Positions 9,285-17,854 of a stretch of 46,475 bases of DNA are shown one piece after another. Position numbers and translations under genes: made by a program. Numbering within the stretch: position 1 is the first letter of the stretch; the number at the start of each line of letters is the position of its first letter. The notes beneath the pieces are model-generated. The model ran no database searches. It was not told the DNA's origin and was given only the letters and a program-made list of their open reading frames with translations. Origin of the DNA: JTS-RE9 sp964649195 (lineage in GTDB: Bacteria > Planctomycetota > Phycisphaerae > Phycisphaerales > Phycisphaeraceae); the NCBI GenBank assembly GCA_964649195.1, contig CAZYPK010000024.1, positions 1 through 46,475 of the forward strand, written 5' to 3'.

Positions 9285-10766
9285 ATGCAACAACCGTTTC
9301 TGTTTCTGGTCATGATGGTCGCCCTTGGCGCATCGGCTTCGTTGACCCATGCCGCCGATGCTTCGCCGCGCAATGTGATCTTCATCCTTTCCGATGATCA
9401 TCGCTTCGACTTCATGGGCTTTCATCCGGCTGCTCCCCGCTGGCTGGAGACGCCCGCGCTGGATCGCATGGCACGCGAAGGGGCGCACTTTGCCAATGCC
9501 TTTGTTTCCACTTCGCTCTGTTCGCCCAGCCGCGCTTCGATTCTGACCGGGCAGTACATGCACCGCCACAAGATCGTGGACAACCAGCGCCCGGAGCCGC
9601 CGGGCGCCGTTTTCTTTCCCGCTTACCTTCAGAAATCCGGCCACCAGACCGCCTACATCGGCAAGTGGCACATGGGCCACGATGATGACGCCCCTCGCCC
9701 CGGCTTCAACCACTGGGTCAGCTATAAAGGCCAGGGCGTTTACACCGATCCGCTGGTCAACGTCAACGGTCAACACCGCCGGATGAAAGGCTACGACACC
9801 GACATCCTCACCGACTTCGCCCTCGACTGGATCGGCAGAGAACGCGCCAAGGACAAACCGTTTTTCCTCTACCTCTCGTTCAAGGCTCCCCACTATCCGT
9901 TTCAGCCTGCGCCCCGGCACAAGGGGCGTTATGCCGACAAACCGATCCCCTACCCGCAGACCATGGCCCGCACCGAGCAGAACTACCGCACGCAGCCCAG
10001 GTGGGTCAAGGATCGCCGCTACTCCATCCACGGCATCGACCACATGGAGACCGGCGCCTTCGACGATGACCCGGTTCCCAACTTCGATGATCTCTACCGC
10101 TCCTTTGCCGAGGCGGTACACACCGTCGATGAAAACGTCGGCCGCCTGCTCAAGCATCTTGATGACACCGGCCTGTCGAAGAACACCCTCGTGATCTACA
10201 TGGGCGACAACGGCTTTCACCTGGGCGAGCATGGTTTTTACGACAAGCGCGACGCGTTTGAAACCTCCATGCGCGTGCCGCTGCTGGCCTGGGCGCCGGG
10301 CATGATCGGACCTGGCACAAAGGTGGAGAAGATGGTGCAGAACATCGACATCGCCCCGACCATTCTCGAAGCCGCCGGCGCCAAAGCCCCGGCGACCGCG
10401 AAACATGATGGCCGATCCTGGCTGCCGCTGGCGCAAGGCAGGGAGCCTGCGGGCGGACCCTGGCGCGATCACATCCTCTATGAGTATCACTGGGAATGGA
10501 ACTTCCCCGCCACGCCCACGCTGCTGGCCATCCGCACCGATCGGTACAAGTACATCTGGCACCACGGCACATGGGACATCGACTCGTTTCACGATCTGAA
10601 ACTCGATCCGCACGAACGCCACAACCTCATCAGCTCCCCGGATCAGCAGGAACGCATCGCGGAGCTGCGCAGGAAGATGTTCGATGCCTTCGAAGCCTCC
10701 GATGGCCTGAACCTGCCGCTGCGACCACCGGCGGGTGAAAGGCTGGATCAACGCAAGCTGCCGTGA
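9285..10766 (+). CDS. Arylsulfatase-type sulfatase, exported
   Basis: A 493-residue type I sulfatase that would hydrolyse sulfate esters, probably on algal or other sulfated polysaccharides, as is common in planctomycetes. A signal peptide (to about residue 24, LTHAADA) precedes the metal-binding N-terminal motif NVIFILSDDHRFD. The formylglycine motif is CSPSRASILTGQY with the modified Cys at residue 79, followed by the conserved GKWHMG. Further metal-site residues are in YMGDNGFHLGEHG. Size is normal. ATG 9285 follows GGGAGCAGGT closely. The substrate cannot be told from sequence. Cys79 needs a formylglycine-generating enzyme, which is not in the window. Confidence 0.93.
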   Translation: MQQPFLFLVMMVALGASASLTHAADASPRNVIFILSDDHRFDFMGFHPAAPRWLETPALDRMAREGAHFANAFVSTSLCSPSRASILTGQYMHRHKIVDNQRPEPPGAVFFPAYLQKSGHQTAYIGKWHMGHDDDAPRPGFNHWVSYKGQGVYTDPLVNVNGQHRRMKGYDTDILTDFALDWIGRERAKDKPFFLYLSFKAPHYPFQPAPRHKGRYADKPIPYPQTMARTEQNYRTQPRWVKDRRYSIHGIDHMETGAFDDDPVPNFDDLYRSFAEAVHTVDENVGRLLKHLDDTGLSKNTLVIYMGDNGFHLGEHGFYDKRDAFETSMRVPLLAWAPGMIGPGTKVEKMVQNIDIAPTILEAAGAKAPATAKHDGRSWLPLAQGREPAGGPWRDHILYEYHWEWNFPATPTLLAIRTDRYKYIWHHGTWDIDSFHDLKLDPHERHNLISSPDQQERIAELRRKMFDAFEASDGLNLPLRPPAGERLDQRKLP

Positions 10767-10859
10767 TCATTCCGCTTCACCGGCCTTCCGCGTAACCATG
10801 AGTGACGTGAACGGCAATTAAAATGTGACGATCCCGTCCTGTTACCGGAGTCCGCGTCG

Positions 10860-12197
10860 ATGCTGAACCTCAACGGATCGAGTTACCGCCTGTGTGACGG
10901 CCTGTCGCGCCGCTCCTTCCTGAAGGTCGGGGCGCTGGGGATGGGCGGGCTGTCGCTGCCGCAATTGCTCCAGGCCGAACAGCAGGCGGGCGTGAAGAAA
11001 TCGAACAAGGCGATCATCATGGTTTACATGGCCGGCGCCCCGCCGCACCAGGACATGTACGACCTGAAGATGGACGCCCCCTCGGAAATCCGCGGACCCT
11101 TCGAGCCGATCAGGACCAACGTCAAAGGCATCGAGATTTGCGAGCACCTGCCGCTGCTGGCGAAGATGATGGACAAGCTCGTGCCGCTGCGTGCGGTGGT
11201 CGGATCGCCATCGGGCGACCATGATTCGCACATCTGCTACACCGGCCGCGCCAAGCGCAATGAACCGCAAAACGGCTGGCCCAGCATCGGGTCGTGCGTC
11301 TCCCGTCTGCTGGGGCCCACCTCGCCGCAGATTCCCGCCTTCGTCGGGCTGGCGCCCAATGCCGGTCATCCGCCCTATGGCTCGCCGGGGCTTCCCGGAT
11401 TCCTGGGGCAGTCCCATGCCGCGTTTCGTCCCAACGGTGAAGTGGGCAAGGACATGGTGCTCAACGGCATCGACATCAACCGCCTGGCCGATCGTCGCAG
11501 GACGCTGGCCGCGTTCGACCGGATGCGGCGGCAGGTCGATGGCAGCGGCATGATGGAGAGCATGGATGCCCTTCAGCAGCGGGCGATGGACATCCTCACC
11601 TCCAGCAAACTCGCCGAGGCCCTGGACCTTTCCAAGGAAGATCCCAAGACATTGGCACGCTACGGCAAGGGCGACCCCAGGCGTCATGCCGACGGAGCGC
11701 CGCTGAACCTGCAACACTTCCTGCTCGCCCGCCGCCTCGTCGAGGCCGGCTGCCGGGTGGTGACGCTCAACTTCGGACGCTGGGATTTCCACGAGAACAA
11801 CCACAGCGAATGCAGACGCTACCTGCCGCTGTGGGACCAGGGCGTCTCCGCGCTGATCGAAGACCTGCACGAGCGCGGCCTGGCCGAGGATGTCAGCTTC
11901 GTCGCCTGGGGTGAGTTCGGCAGAACGCCCACCATCAACAAGGAGGCCGGCCGCGACCACTGGCCGCAGGTCGGCGGCGGCCTGCTCGCCGGCGGCGGAA
12001 TGAAGACCGGGCAGGTCATCGGCGCCACCGACCGGTTAGGCGGCGCACCCGCCGACCGCCCCACGCACTTCAGCGAAGTCATCGCCACGCTCTACCACAA
12101 CCTGGGACTCGACCCCAACCAGACCACCCTCCCCGACCTGCAAGGCCGGCCACGCTTTCTGGTGGATGATTACAAGCCGATGAAGGAATTGATCTGA
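10860..12197 (+). CDS. DUF1501 protein with Tat signal
   Basis: A 445-residue DUF1501 protein, a family expanded in planctomycetes and related distantly to sulfatase/alkaline-phosphatase folds. The twin-arginine motif is at residues 16-22 (SRRSFLK), followed by a hydrophobic stretch (VGALGMGGLSLPQLL), so export is probably in folded form. Conserved family stretches include AGAPPHQDMYDLK, GRWDFHENNH and WGEFGRTPTINK, and DHWPQVGGGLLAGGG near the C-terminus. In planctomycetes such genes often pair with DUF1549/DUF1553 genes; here it follows a sulfatase with 93 bases between, suggesting a shared function or transcript. Biochemical role unknown. Confidence 0.9.
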   Translation: MLNLNGSSYRLCDGLSRRSFLKVGALGMGGLSLPQLLQAEQQAGVKKSNKAIIMVYMAGAPPHQDMYDLKMDAPSEIRGPFEPIRTNVKGIEICEHLPLLAKMMDKLVPLRAVVGSPSGDHDSHICYTGRAKRNEPQNGWPSIGSCVSRLLGPTSPQIPAFVGLAPNAGHPPYGSPGLPGFLGQSHAAFRPNGEVGKDMVLNGIDINRLADRRRTLAAFDRMRRQVDGSGMMESMDALQQRAMDILTSSKLAEALDLSKEDPKTLARYGKGDPRRHADGAPLNLQHFLLARRLVEAGCRVVTLNFGRWDFHENNHSECRRYLPLWDQGVSALIEDLHERGLAEDVSFVAWGEFGRTPTINKEAGRDHWPQVGGGLLAGGGMKTGQVIGATDRLGGAPADRPTHFSEVIATLYHNLGLDPNQTTLPDLQGRPRFLVDDYKPMKELI

Positions 12198-12290
12198 AGC
12201 GGATGGGGCGTTGTACGATTGGAAAATACATGACCCGCCATCCAATCAAAGATGAAACAATGATTGGCGCTTTGTTACACTTGATGAATG

Positions 12291-12426
12291 GGCTCATGTA
12301 CCCGCCGTGGTGCCAAGCCCGATGGCGAGGCTTGGCGAGCCGTCGGGGTATCGGCACCGCACAGAATACCCCGACGGCTCGGCGGCCCTCGCCATCGGGC
12401 TTGGCACCACGGCGGGTACATGAGCC
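12291..12426. repeat. 61-bp inverted repeat built on family A REP hairpins
   Basis: Left arm 12291-12351 and right arm 12366-12426, separated by 14 bases. Each contains the family A stem CCCGATGGC with GCCGTCGGG; loops are GAGGCTTGGCGA (left) and GAGGGCCGCCGA (right, minus strand). Arms are otherwise almost identical, including the outer GGCTCATGTACCC part. The right arm begins exactly where integrase similarity ends, so the element appears to have inserted in, or deleted from, that gene. Confidence 0.88.
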
Positions 12427-12624
12427 GAAGACTCTTGAGCCGCCCGCGCGGATGCGGCAGGTCAGGCCCGGTTGGCGCAGGTCGTACAGCACGGTGTCGC
12501 CGCCGGTCAACAACGGCGCAGACTCAAGCGCCTTGACGGTGAAGGAGAGTTTGCGGGTCCTCGTCCGTCTGCCTTTCAGTTTTTCGGCTGCCCGGCGGGG
12601 TAACCTATGGGTAACCTTCGGCAT
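12427..12624 (-). pseudogene. Tyrosine-recombinase (phage integrase) N-terminal remnant
   Basis: Only the first 66 codons remain. MPKVTHRLPRRAAEKLKG leads into KLSFTVKALESAP, then DTVLYDLRQPGLTCRIRAGG and SRVF, the arm-type DNA-binding domain (DUF4102-like) seen at the N-terminus of tRNA-targeting integrases. After SRVF the reading frame enters the right arm of the REP pair and similarity stops; the core-binding and catalytic domains (R-H-R-Y) are absent from the window. A 3' tRNA fragment lies 110 bases upstream of the start, the usual position of an attachment site relative to such an integrase. Confidence 0.7.
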
Positions 12625-12733
12625 TGACTTCGGTCAATCCGGGTTGTTTCGGGTAACCTCAGAACAGCCTGTTTTTAAGTGAAAAGCAATAACCAGTAAC
12701 GTCGAATAAGCTAAAACAGGCAGCTTAAAAATT

Positions 12734-12777
12734 GCCTTACAAGCTGAATGTTGCGAGTTCGAATCTCGTCGCCCGCT
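12734..12777 (+). other. 3' half of tRNA-Val(UAC): attachment-site remnant
   Basis: Positions 30 to 73 of a tRNA are intact: anticodon loop CTTACAA (anticodon TAC), stem half GCTGA, variable loop ATGTT, T arm GCGAG-TTCGAAT-CTCGT, acceptor strand CGCCCGC and base T. The 5' half (which should contain GCGGGCG and TCAGC) is not upstream, so this is not a functional gene. Anticodon TAC implies valine. Such partial tRNAs are what integration of an element into a tRNA gene leaves at its far end. Confidence 0.8.
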
Positions 12778-12841
12778 TTGAAATGCAAGTGTTCGGCCAA
12801 ACGCGGTTTCTGCGTATCCGCCTGGGTTGGACGTGCTGTTT

Positions 12842-14506
12842 CTAGGATTTGAAGAAAACGGCCTTGCCGGTGTTGAGTTTGAGCACGTAGCTGTGAAACG
12901 CGCAGTGGCCCAGGGTGGAGAGGACCAGCGGGACGGTGCCTTGCGGTTTGTTGTTGAGCGCCGAGACGGGGCCGGTCCATTCGATGATTTGTTTTCCTTC
13001 GAGCGTCACGACGATTTTGACCCGGTCTTTGACGACCTTGACCGAGTAGCGTGCGGTATAGACCCGGTTGAGTTCGAGCTTGAGCCGGGGGTTGGCCGTT
13101 TCGTTTTCCCAGTAGTTTTTCTGGTTGATCGGTCCCAGGCCGCTGGTGTCCCGCTCGCCGCCGATGGCGGCCCAGACCGAGTTGGAGTTGACGTGAAGAT
13201 AGACTCCCGCCGAGGAGGGGTCGTCGCTCTTGAGCCGCTCGAACTTGAGTTCGATTTCGTAATCATCGGAGGCGGGTGTGACGGGGATGATGACGTGGGC
13301 GGTCGAGCGGAGCGTGTTGTTGAATCCGATGACGCGCTCGTTTTGCCGGACCCATCGTCCGGTGTTGGCGTCGTCGTTGACGCGGATGAGCTTGATCAGG
13401 TCCACCGCACCATCGGCGGGGGTGAGGTCGCGGCCCTTTTCGAGGACCTCGGCCTTGCCGCGCGGCGTCGGCCTGGGCTGGCCGGTCGCGCCGGTGGCGA
13501 CCGGAGCCGGGGCGTTGGCGTCGTCGAAGGCGGGCGGGGCGAACTTGGCGAGGTTTTCGTTCACCGTGCCCAGGGCGAGCTTGGCGGTCTCGGCATTGAG
13601 CCGGGTGGCGTCGCCGGCTTCGATGACCCGTTCGTAATAAAGCTGGGCCCGCAGCAGCACATGACGCTTGCCCACGATGGTCAGCCCGGCTTCGCCGAAC
13701 AGCCCGCGATACCAGTCGGCCAGCTCGATGCACTGGGCGGTGGTCAGCTCGGAGACGGGTGACGCGGCCAGAGGGGTGAACTTTTTCAGCGGCTCGTGAT
13801 CGCCCTTGAGGGCATGGGGTCTGGCGCGGTGAGGCTGATCAAGTTCGATGAGCAGCAGCCGCGCCAGGTCCCGGTTCATCGCCGCATCATCGGGCGTCTC
13901 CAACAGCCTTTCGCGCAGCCGGGCCACCTGAGCCGCCGCCTGCTGCCTGGCGGTGAGATGTTCCATCATGCCCTTGATCCCCTCCAGCGACGGCGACTTG
14001 ATCGCCGTCGCCACCGGCAGTGCGGATCGGAGGATGGTCATGGCTTCGGGGTATTGCTCCCTGGCGGCGAGAGTGCCTGCATCCTCCACGAGGGCGGCGA
14101 CCAGTTGCATGCCTGCCTCGGATTTGGCTTCGCCGCGGGCGATGGCATAAATCTTTCGCAGGGCGAGCACGAGCCTGGGCCTGGCGTCGGCGGCCTTGTC
14201 GGGCGCCTTGTCGATGAGGATGCGCATGGCCTGCGCCGCCACGGCCGGTGCGTTGCGCTTGTCCGCCAGATCGTATGCGGTGTTGCACATGACCGCCGCC
14301 AGCGCGGGCGAATCGGTGGTCTGGGCGTCGCCGATGAGCTTCTCGGCAAGCTGCACATCATCCTTGCCATCGGGAGTCAGGCGGACCCGTTTGATTTCAT
14401 CACCATAAAGGCTCTCCAGCGCCGCCGCCGCCTCATCCGCCAGCGCCGCCGGCCCGGAGAGCGGCATCAGCAAAAGCAACACAATGGATGAAAGGGAACG
14501 TCGCAT
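12842..14506 (-). CDS. Secreted protein with helical-repeat region and jelly-roll-like C-terminus
   Basis: A 554-residue exported protein; signal peptide MRRSLSSIVLLLLMPLSGPA cleaved near ALADEA. Residues about 25-320 are alpha-helical and Ala-rich, with the motif ELADWYRGLFGEAGLT. Residues about 345-554 look like a beta-sandwich (YEIELKFERLKSDDPSSAGV, LELNRVYTARYSVKV, VTLEGKQIIEWTGP), resembling LamG/DUF1080-type carbohydrate-binding folds. It shares N-terminal architecture with the gene at 32631-34070, which has a different C-terminal domain. A TATAAT at 14551-14546 lies 40 bases before the start. Function unknown; polymer binding is inferred. Confidence 0.7.
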   Translation of the reverse strand: MRRSLSSIVLLLLMPLSGPAALADEAAAALESLYGDEIKRVRLTPDGKDDVQLAEKLIGDAQTTDSPALAAVMCNTAYDLADKRNAPAVAAQAMRILIDKAPDKAADARPRLVLALRKIYAIARGEAKSEAGMQLVAALVEDAGTLAAREQYPEAMTILRSALPVATAIKSPSLEGIKGMMEHLTARQQAAAQVARLRERLLETPDDAAMNRDLARLLLIELDQPHRARPHALKGDHEPLKKFTPLAASPVSELTTAQCIELADWYRGLFGEAGLTIVGKRHVLLRAQLYYERVIEAGDATRLNAETAKLALGTVNENLAKFAPPAFDDANAPAPVATGATGQPRPTPRGKAEVLEKGRDLTPADGAVDLIKLIRVNDDANTGRWVRQNERVIGFNNTLRSTAHVIIPVTPASDDYEIELKFERLKSDDPSSAGVYLHVNSNSVWAAIGGERDTSGLGPINQKNYWENETANPRLKLELNRVYTARYSVKVVKDRVKIVVTLEGKQIIEWTGPVSALNNKPQGTVPLVLSTLGHCAFHSYVLKLNTGKAVFFKS

Positions 14507-14545
14507 GAAGGAAGCCCTGAAAAGTTGAGCGGATGGACCGCACGA

Positions 14546-14551
14546 TTATAA
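14546..14551 (-). promoter_or_regulatory. Candidate -10 box for the 12842-14506 gene
   Basis: Perfect TATAAT on the minus strand, 40 bases upstream of the ATG at 14506. No convincing -35 at the expected distance. Confidence 0.4.
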
Positions 14552-14608
14552 CCGACCCGGCTTCCGTGCGACGTACAAAATCGCGATGGTGGCTGGGGCT
14601 GGCTGGGG

Positions 14609-14724
14609 GTGGCTGGGGCTGAGTCCGCGAAGCCCCGGCCCAGGCGCACGAAGCAAGGTGGCGCCGCGGAAAGTCGATGGTCGCCGGGCTGGGGCTTACG
14701 TAAAGCCTTCAGCCCCAGCCACCC
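14609..14724. repeat. Inverted pair of family B REP hairpins
   Basis: Left copy 14609-14640 (stem GGGGCT with AGCCCC, loop GAGTCCGCGA), preceded by an extra partial GGTGGCTGGGGCT. Right copy 14690-14724 is reversed and has an altered, longer loop containing a TACGTA palindrome. Together with the family C hairpin at 14829 this fills the spacer 14507-14871. Confidence 0.8.
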
Positions 14725-14828
14725 GGAGCAAAGCCCCAGCCATCTTGAAGCAGGTCGAAGACACCCACAGGAACAGGAAGAAGCCCACAGCCGCTTGCGG
14801 CTTCGCTCTGTCCCCTGTTCCGCAGACG

Positions 14829-14846
14829 CGCAGCGAGAACGCTGCG
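14829..14846 (-). repeat. Family C hairpin (A-T variant)
   Basis: Stem CGCAGCG with CGCTGCG. Compared with the copies at 8698, one G-C pair has become A-T on both sides, i.e. a compensated change. A perfect hairpin (AGCCGC-TT-GCGGCT) is nearby at about 14791-14804. Confidence 0.75.
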
Positions 14847-14871
14847 GCTACCAACCGTCCCCTGTTCCCTG

Positions 14872-15798
14872 TCACCAAAACACCAGACCTTCGTAGATGC
14901 CTCGTTGATAGTGCATGATCCACTTGGCGCCGTGAGGGTAAGGGGCGTTTTTCCTGACGATGTCGCCGACGTTGCCCCATTGGCCGGAGCCGTCGTAGAA
15001 GACGACGTTGCTGCCTGTCCAGGCATTCCAGGCGTCGCGGTGGGGATAGGCGTAGTAGGAGTAGTAACCGGAGTGTTCGGGCCAGATGCCATCGCCGGGG
15101 TAGGTGAAGCTCAGGCCCCAACTGCCTGCGTACCAGGAAAGCTGCGAGTCGGTGGAGATGGCCAGATCGGGACTGGCGGCGGCGAGCCGCGTGGGGCGGT
15201 TGCCTTGATGGTCAACAGTCGGTTTGGTGAAGACCGGTTTGGCGGTGTAGGTTTTGGGAAACGAGGCGGAAAGCATTGACTGATACCAGATGCCGATGGG
15301 TCCGTAGGACATGTACCGATCCTGGGAGGTTCCGTTCCAGCCGACGCCGGGCGTGGCGGCATCGAGCACCTTGTGGGAGGGGCAGTAGTAGCCGTCGATG
15401 GAGCCGGTCAACTCCAGCAGCAACGGACGGGCATCGACGTAGCCATCGGGCGAGCTCGAAATGGAATGAGTCGTCCATGTTTTGTAGATCGGCAGATGCC
15501 CGCGATTGGCGCCGGCATAAGCGGCGGCCCCTGACGCGATCATCCGCTGGTTGGCCAGACACTTGACCCGGCGGGCCGTCTCGCGGGCATTGGTCAGACT
15601 CGGCAGCAGAATCGAAATCAGCAGGGCGATCAGGGCCACGACCAGCAGCATTTCGACCAGCGTGAAAGCCCCGGCACGGGCTGAACATCGCGGCGGGGTC
15701 CTGCCTCGCCACGCACGGTGGCAAAGCCGAGAATGACCATGCCGGACAAAGTGTCCACCGAGCATCCCTGAAATGTTTCCAATCGATGGAATGCCCAT
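14872..15798 (-). CDS. Type II pseudopilin-like protein with prepilin cleavage site
   Basis: A 308-residue protein with a class III prepilin signal: GAFTLVEM followed by LLVVALIALLISILLP. A prepilin peptidase would cut after the Gly and N-methylate the Phe. The body continues with SLTNARETARRVKCLANQRM and a C-terminal NVVFYDGSGQWG, the reduced H-x-DG region of planctomycete stand-alone prepilins. ATG 15798 is chosen because GCAGGA precedes it; this leaves an unusually long leader of about 43 residues, so a later start is possible. It is unlinked to the pilus cluster at 19354-26725. Function unknown, presumably cell-surface or secretion-related. Confidence 0.82.
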   Translation of the reverse strand: MGIPSIGNISGMLGGHFVRHGHSRLCHRAWRGRTPPRCSARAGAFTLVEMLLVVALIALLISILLPSLTNARETARRVKCLANQRMIASGAAAYAGANRGHLPIYKTWTTHSISSSPDGYVDARPLLLELTGSIDGYYCPSHKVLDAATPGVGWNGTSQDRYMSYGPIGIWYQSMLSASFPKTYTAKPVFTKPTVDHQGNRPTRLAAASPDLAISTDSQLSWYAGSWGLSFTYPGDGIWPEHSGYYSYYAYPHRDAWNAWTGSNVVFYDGSGQWGNVGDIVRKNAPYPHGAKWIMHYQRGIYEGLVFW

Positions 15799-15919
15799 GT
15801 TTTGATTTCCTGCCACGAAATGACGGCTGAACAGACTTGTTTCATTTGCATTACATGTGCGAAACGAGTATAACACCAATTACACCTCTACACCAAACCT
15901 TAATGAAGGAGATTATGCG

Positions 15920-17716
15920 ATGAGATCCATCAAAGTAAAATCAGGCCACTTNNNNNNNNNNNNNNNNNNNNNNNNNNNNNNNNNNNNNNNNNNNNNNNNN
16001 NNNNNNNNNNNNNNNNNNNNNNNNNNNNNNNNNNNNNNNNNNNNNNNNNNNCGCCACTTCGCCACTTCGCCACTTCGCCACTTCGCCACTTCGCCACTTC
16101 GCCACTTCGCCACTGTATTCTCCACGATCGCATTGATCGTTTTCGCAACAGGGCACCCCGCGCAGGCGGTCACCGTGCCGCTGGGCAATCTGTTTGACGA
16201 TGCCAAGGGGACGGACCTCGCCGGCGCCATCCTTTCCGACACCTTTCTGGCCACGGCTTCAAGCAGCAACCTGGGCGTGAACACGGTGATCGGCGGCGGA
16301 CTGAACGTCGCCCAGACCATCGCGCCGGGTGTTCTGTTCAACCTTGCGACCGCCGGCGGCGGCAACGTCGGCACCAATCCCGTGGTCAACGATGCGGCCC
16401 GCACCGCGGTCAACCCCGGTCCGGGCGTGCCGCCCATTCGCACACTGGGCACCAACGCCGGTTATGTTCACAGCGGCCTCAAGGTGGAAGACGGCATCGG
16501 CATGCACGCCGACAACCTCATCACCTTCGACCTGGGCGAGCTTCGCGCCGCCGGCGGACTGACGGAGTTCGCCTCCTATTTCACCGCCCGGGCAGGCGTC
16601 AACGATTCCGTCGGCACGGGCGCCGGGGGCGGTCAGATCAAGACCGCGGTGATTGTCAGCGATGGCGCCGGCAATGTTCTGGCGGGCTACGTCAACGGCG
16701 AGCTTCGCCCGATGACTCAGGTCGCCGGGGTTTGGCAGTTCTCCACGGTGCCGGGGGATCACCTCCCCACCAACGCCGCGACGCGGCTGGCACAGTATGC
16801 CGTGCCCATTTCCGCCGAGGCGCAGTACCTGACCCTTGTCGTGACACAGGGCAATTCAGCGGGCAACAACGGTTCGATTTCCGATCACGGCGTCTTTTCC
16901 GCGGCGAACTGGAACTCCCATGCGATTCCACTGAGCAACCTCTTTGACGACGCCAAGGCAACCCCGTTGGCCGTCGCCATCGCCACGGACACCTATCAGG
17001 CCGGCGCGAGCTCGGCGGACCTGGGTGTCAATCGTGTGATCGACGGCGGCCTCAACGTGGCCCAGTTCATCACGCCCACCCTTCAGTTCAACCTGGCGTC
17101 GGCCGGAGGCGGGGCCAATGGAGCGGGGGGAGCACCGGGCAACGACACCTTCCGCGATGTCAGCGCCAACGCCATCGCCACGCGTGGTTTCAACGCCCTC
17201 ACCGGCACCAGCCGTGTCGAAGACGGCATCGGCATGCACGCCAACGAATTGATCACCTTCGACCTCGATGAAATCCGCCAGGCAGGCAGCCTCGGAGACA
17301 TCGACTTCAACTTCGTCGCCAGGGCCGGCATCAATGATTCCGCAACCGCCAACGGCTCCGTCCGGGCGATCGTCATCGTCAGCGACGAGGACGGCAACCT
17401 GCTCCAGGCCCTGATCAACGGCGTCGCCGTCTCCACCACCTCGACGGCAGGCGTCTTCTCGTTCAACGGCACCCTCCCGGCGGAACTCACCGCAACGGGG
17501 AACAATTACGTCGATTTCGATGTCCTGCTCACCGGCGAGGCACGCTACCTCACCCTGGCCTTCACCGGCGGAGCCGCCACCGATTCCGACCACGGCGTCT
17601 GGTCCGGCGCGCGGCTTCTCTTCACCCAAGCCATCACGATCCCCGAACCGGCCACCGCGATGCTGGGCATCCTGAGCCTTGCCGCCTGCGGCTTGCGCCG
17701 GTGGCGAATCGCCTGA
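15920..17716 (+). CDS. PEP-CTERM protein with two tandem related domains (contains a scaffold gap)
   Basis: ATG 15920 follows AAGGAG by 8 bases. The N-terminus MRSIKVKSGH runs into an octamer array and a 100-N gap, then RHFATSPL units, then a signal-peptide core (VFSTIALIVFATGHPAQA). Two homologous domains follow: the first starts VPLGNLFDDAKGTDLAG, the second IPLSNLFDDAKATPLAV, each later containing VEDGIGMHA and ITFDL. They resemble NPCBM-type carbohydrate-associated modules. The C-terminus is a PEP-CTERM signal (IPEPATAMLGILSLAACGL, then RRWRIA). True length and the frame across the gap are uncertain because the gap size is nominal. Confidence 0.78.
   Translation: MRSIKVKSGHXXXXXXXXXXXXXXXXXXXXXXXXXXXXXXXXXXRHFATSPLRHFATSPLRHFATVFSTIALIVFATGHPAQAVTVPLGNLFDDAKGTDLAGAILSDTFLATASSSNLGVNTVIGGGLNVAQTIAPGVLFNLATAGGGNVGTNPVVNDAARTAVNPGPGVPPIRTLGTNAGYVHSGLKVEDGIGMHADNLITFDLGELRAAGGLTEFASYFTARAGVNDSVGTGAGGGQIKTAVIVSDGAGNVLAGYVNGELRPMTQVAGVWQFSTVPGDHLPTNAATRLAQYAVPISAEAQYLTLVVTQGNSAGNNGSISDHGVFSAANWNSHAIPLSNLFDDAKATPLAVAIATDTYQAGASSADLGVNRVIDGGLNVAQFITPTLQFNLASAGGGANGAGGAPGNDTFRDVSANAIATRGFNALTGTSRVEDGIGMHANELITFDLDEIRQAGSLGDIDFNFVARAGINDSATANGSVRAIVIVSDEDGNLLQALINGVAVSTTSTAGVFSFNGTLPAELTATGNNYVDFDVLLTGEARYLTLAFTGGAATDSDHGVWSGARLLFTQAITIPEPATAMLGILSLAACGLRRWRIA
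15952..16051. other. 100-N scaffold gap inside an octamer array
   Basis: Exactly 100 N, the conventional size for a gap of unknown length. It is bordered by GGCCACTT on the left and CGCCACTT units on the right, so the assembler most likely failed on the tandem repeat. Confidence 0.95.
16052..16115 (+). repeat. CGCCACTT octamer array within a signal-peptide coding region
   Basis: Seven exact CGCCACTT units and one ending in G, in the 5' coding region of the 15920 gene, encoding RHFATSPL per 24 bases. Eight is not a multiple of three, so copy-number change would shift the frame. Confidence 0.85.
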
Positions 17717-17761
17717 GTTACAGGGGCAGTGGCAGGAGCAGGGGGCAGTGGCAGGAGAATC

Positions 17762-17797
17762 GTAGCCGCAGCGTCCTCGCTGCGCGTCTGCGGCTAC
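17762..17797 (+). repeat. Family C hairpin (A-T variant) with outer stem
   Basis: Inner stem CGCAGCG, loop TCCT, stem CGCTGCG (17767-17784); alternative outer stem GTAGCCGCAG with CTGCGGCTAC. It is the opposite orientation of the copy at 14829. Both copies lie in CAGGGG/AGGAG-rich repetitive flanks. Confidence 0.75.
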
Positions 17798-17854
17798 AAG
17801 TCTCCTGTCCTGTCCCTCTCTCGTCCGCCTCGCCTTCCGCGGTACGATGCGCAC

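Noticed and set aside
12734..12777. Functional tRNA gene
   Set aside because: Only bases 30-73 are present; no D arm or 5' acceptor strand (GCGGGCG) lies upstream.
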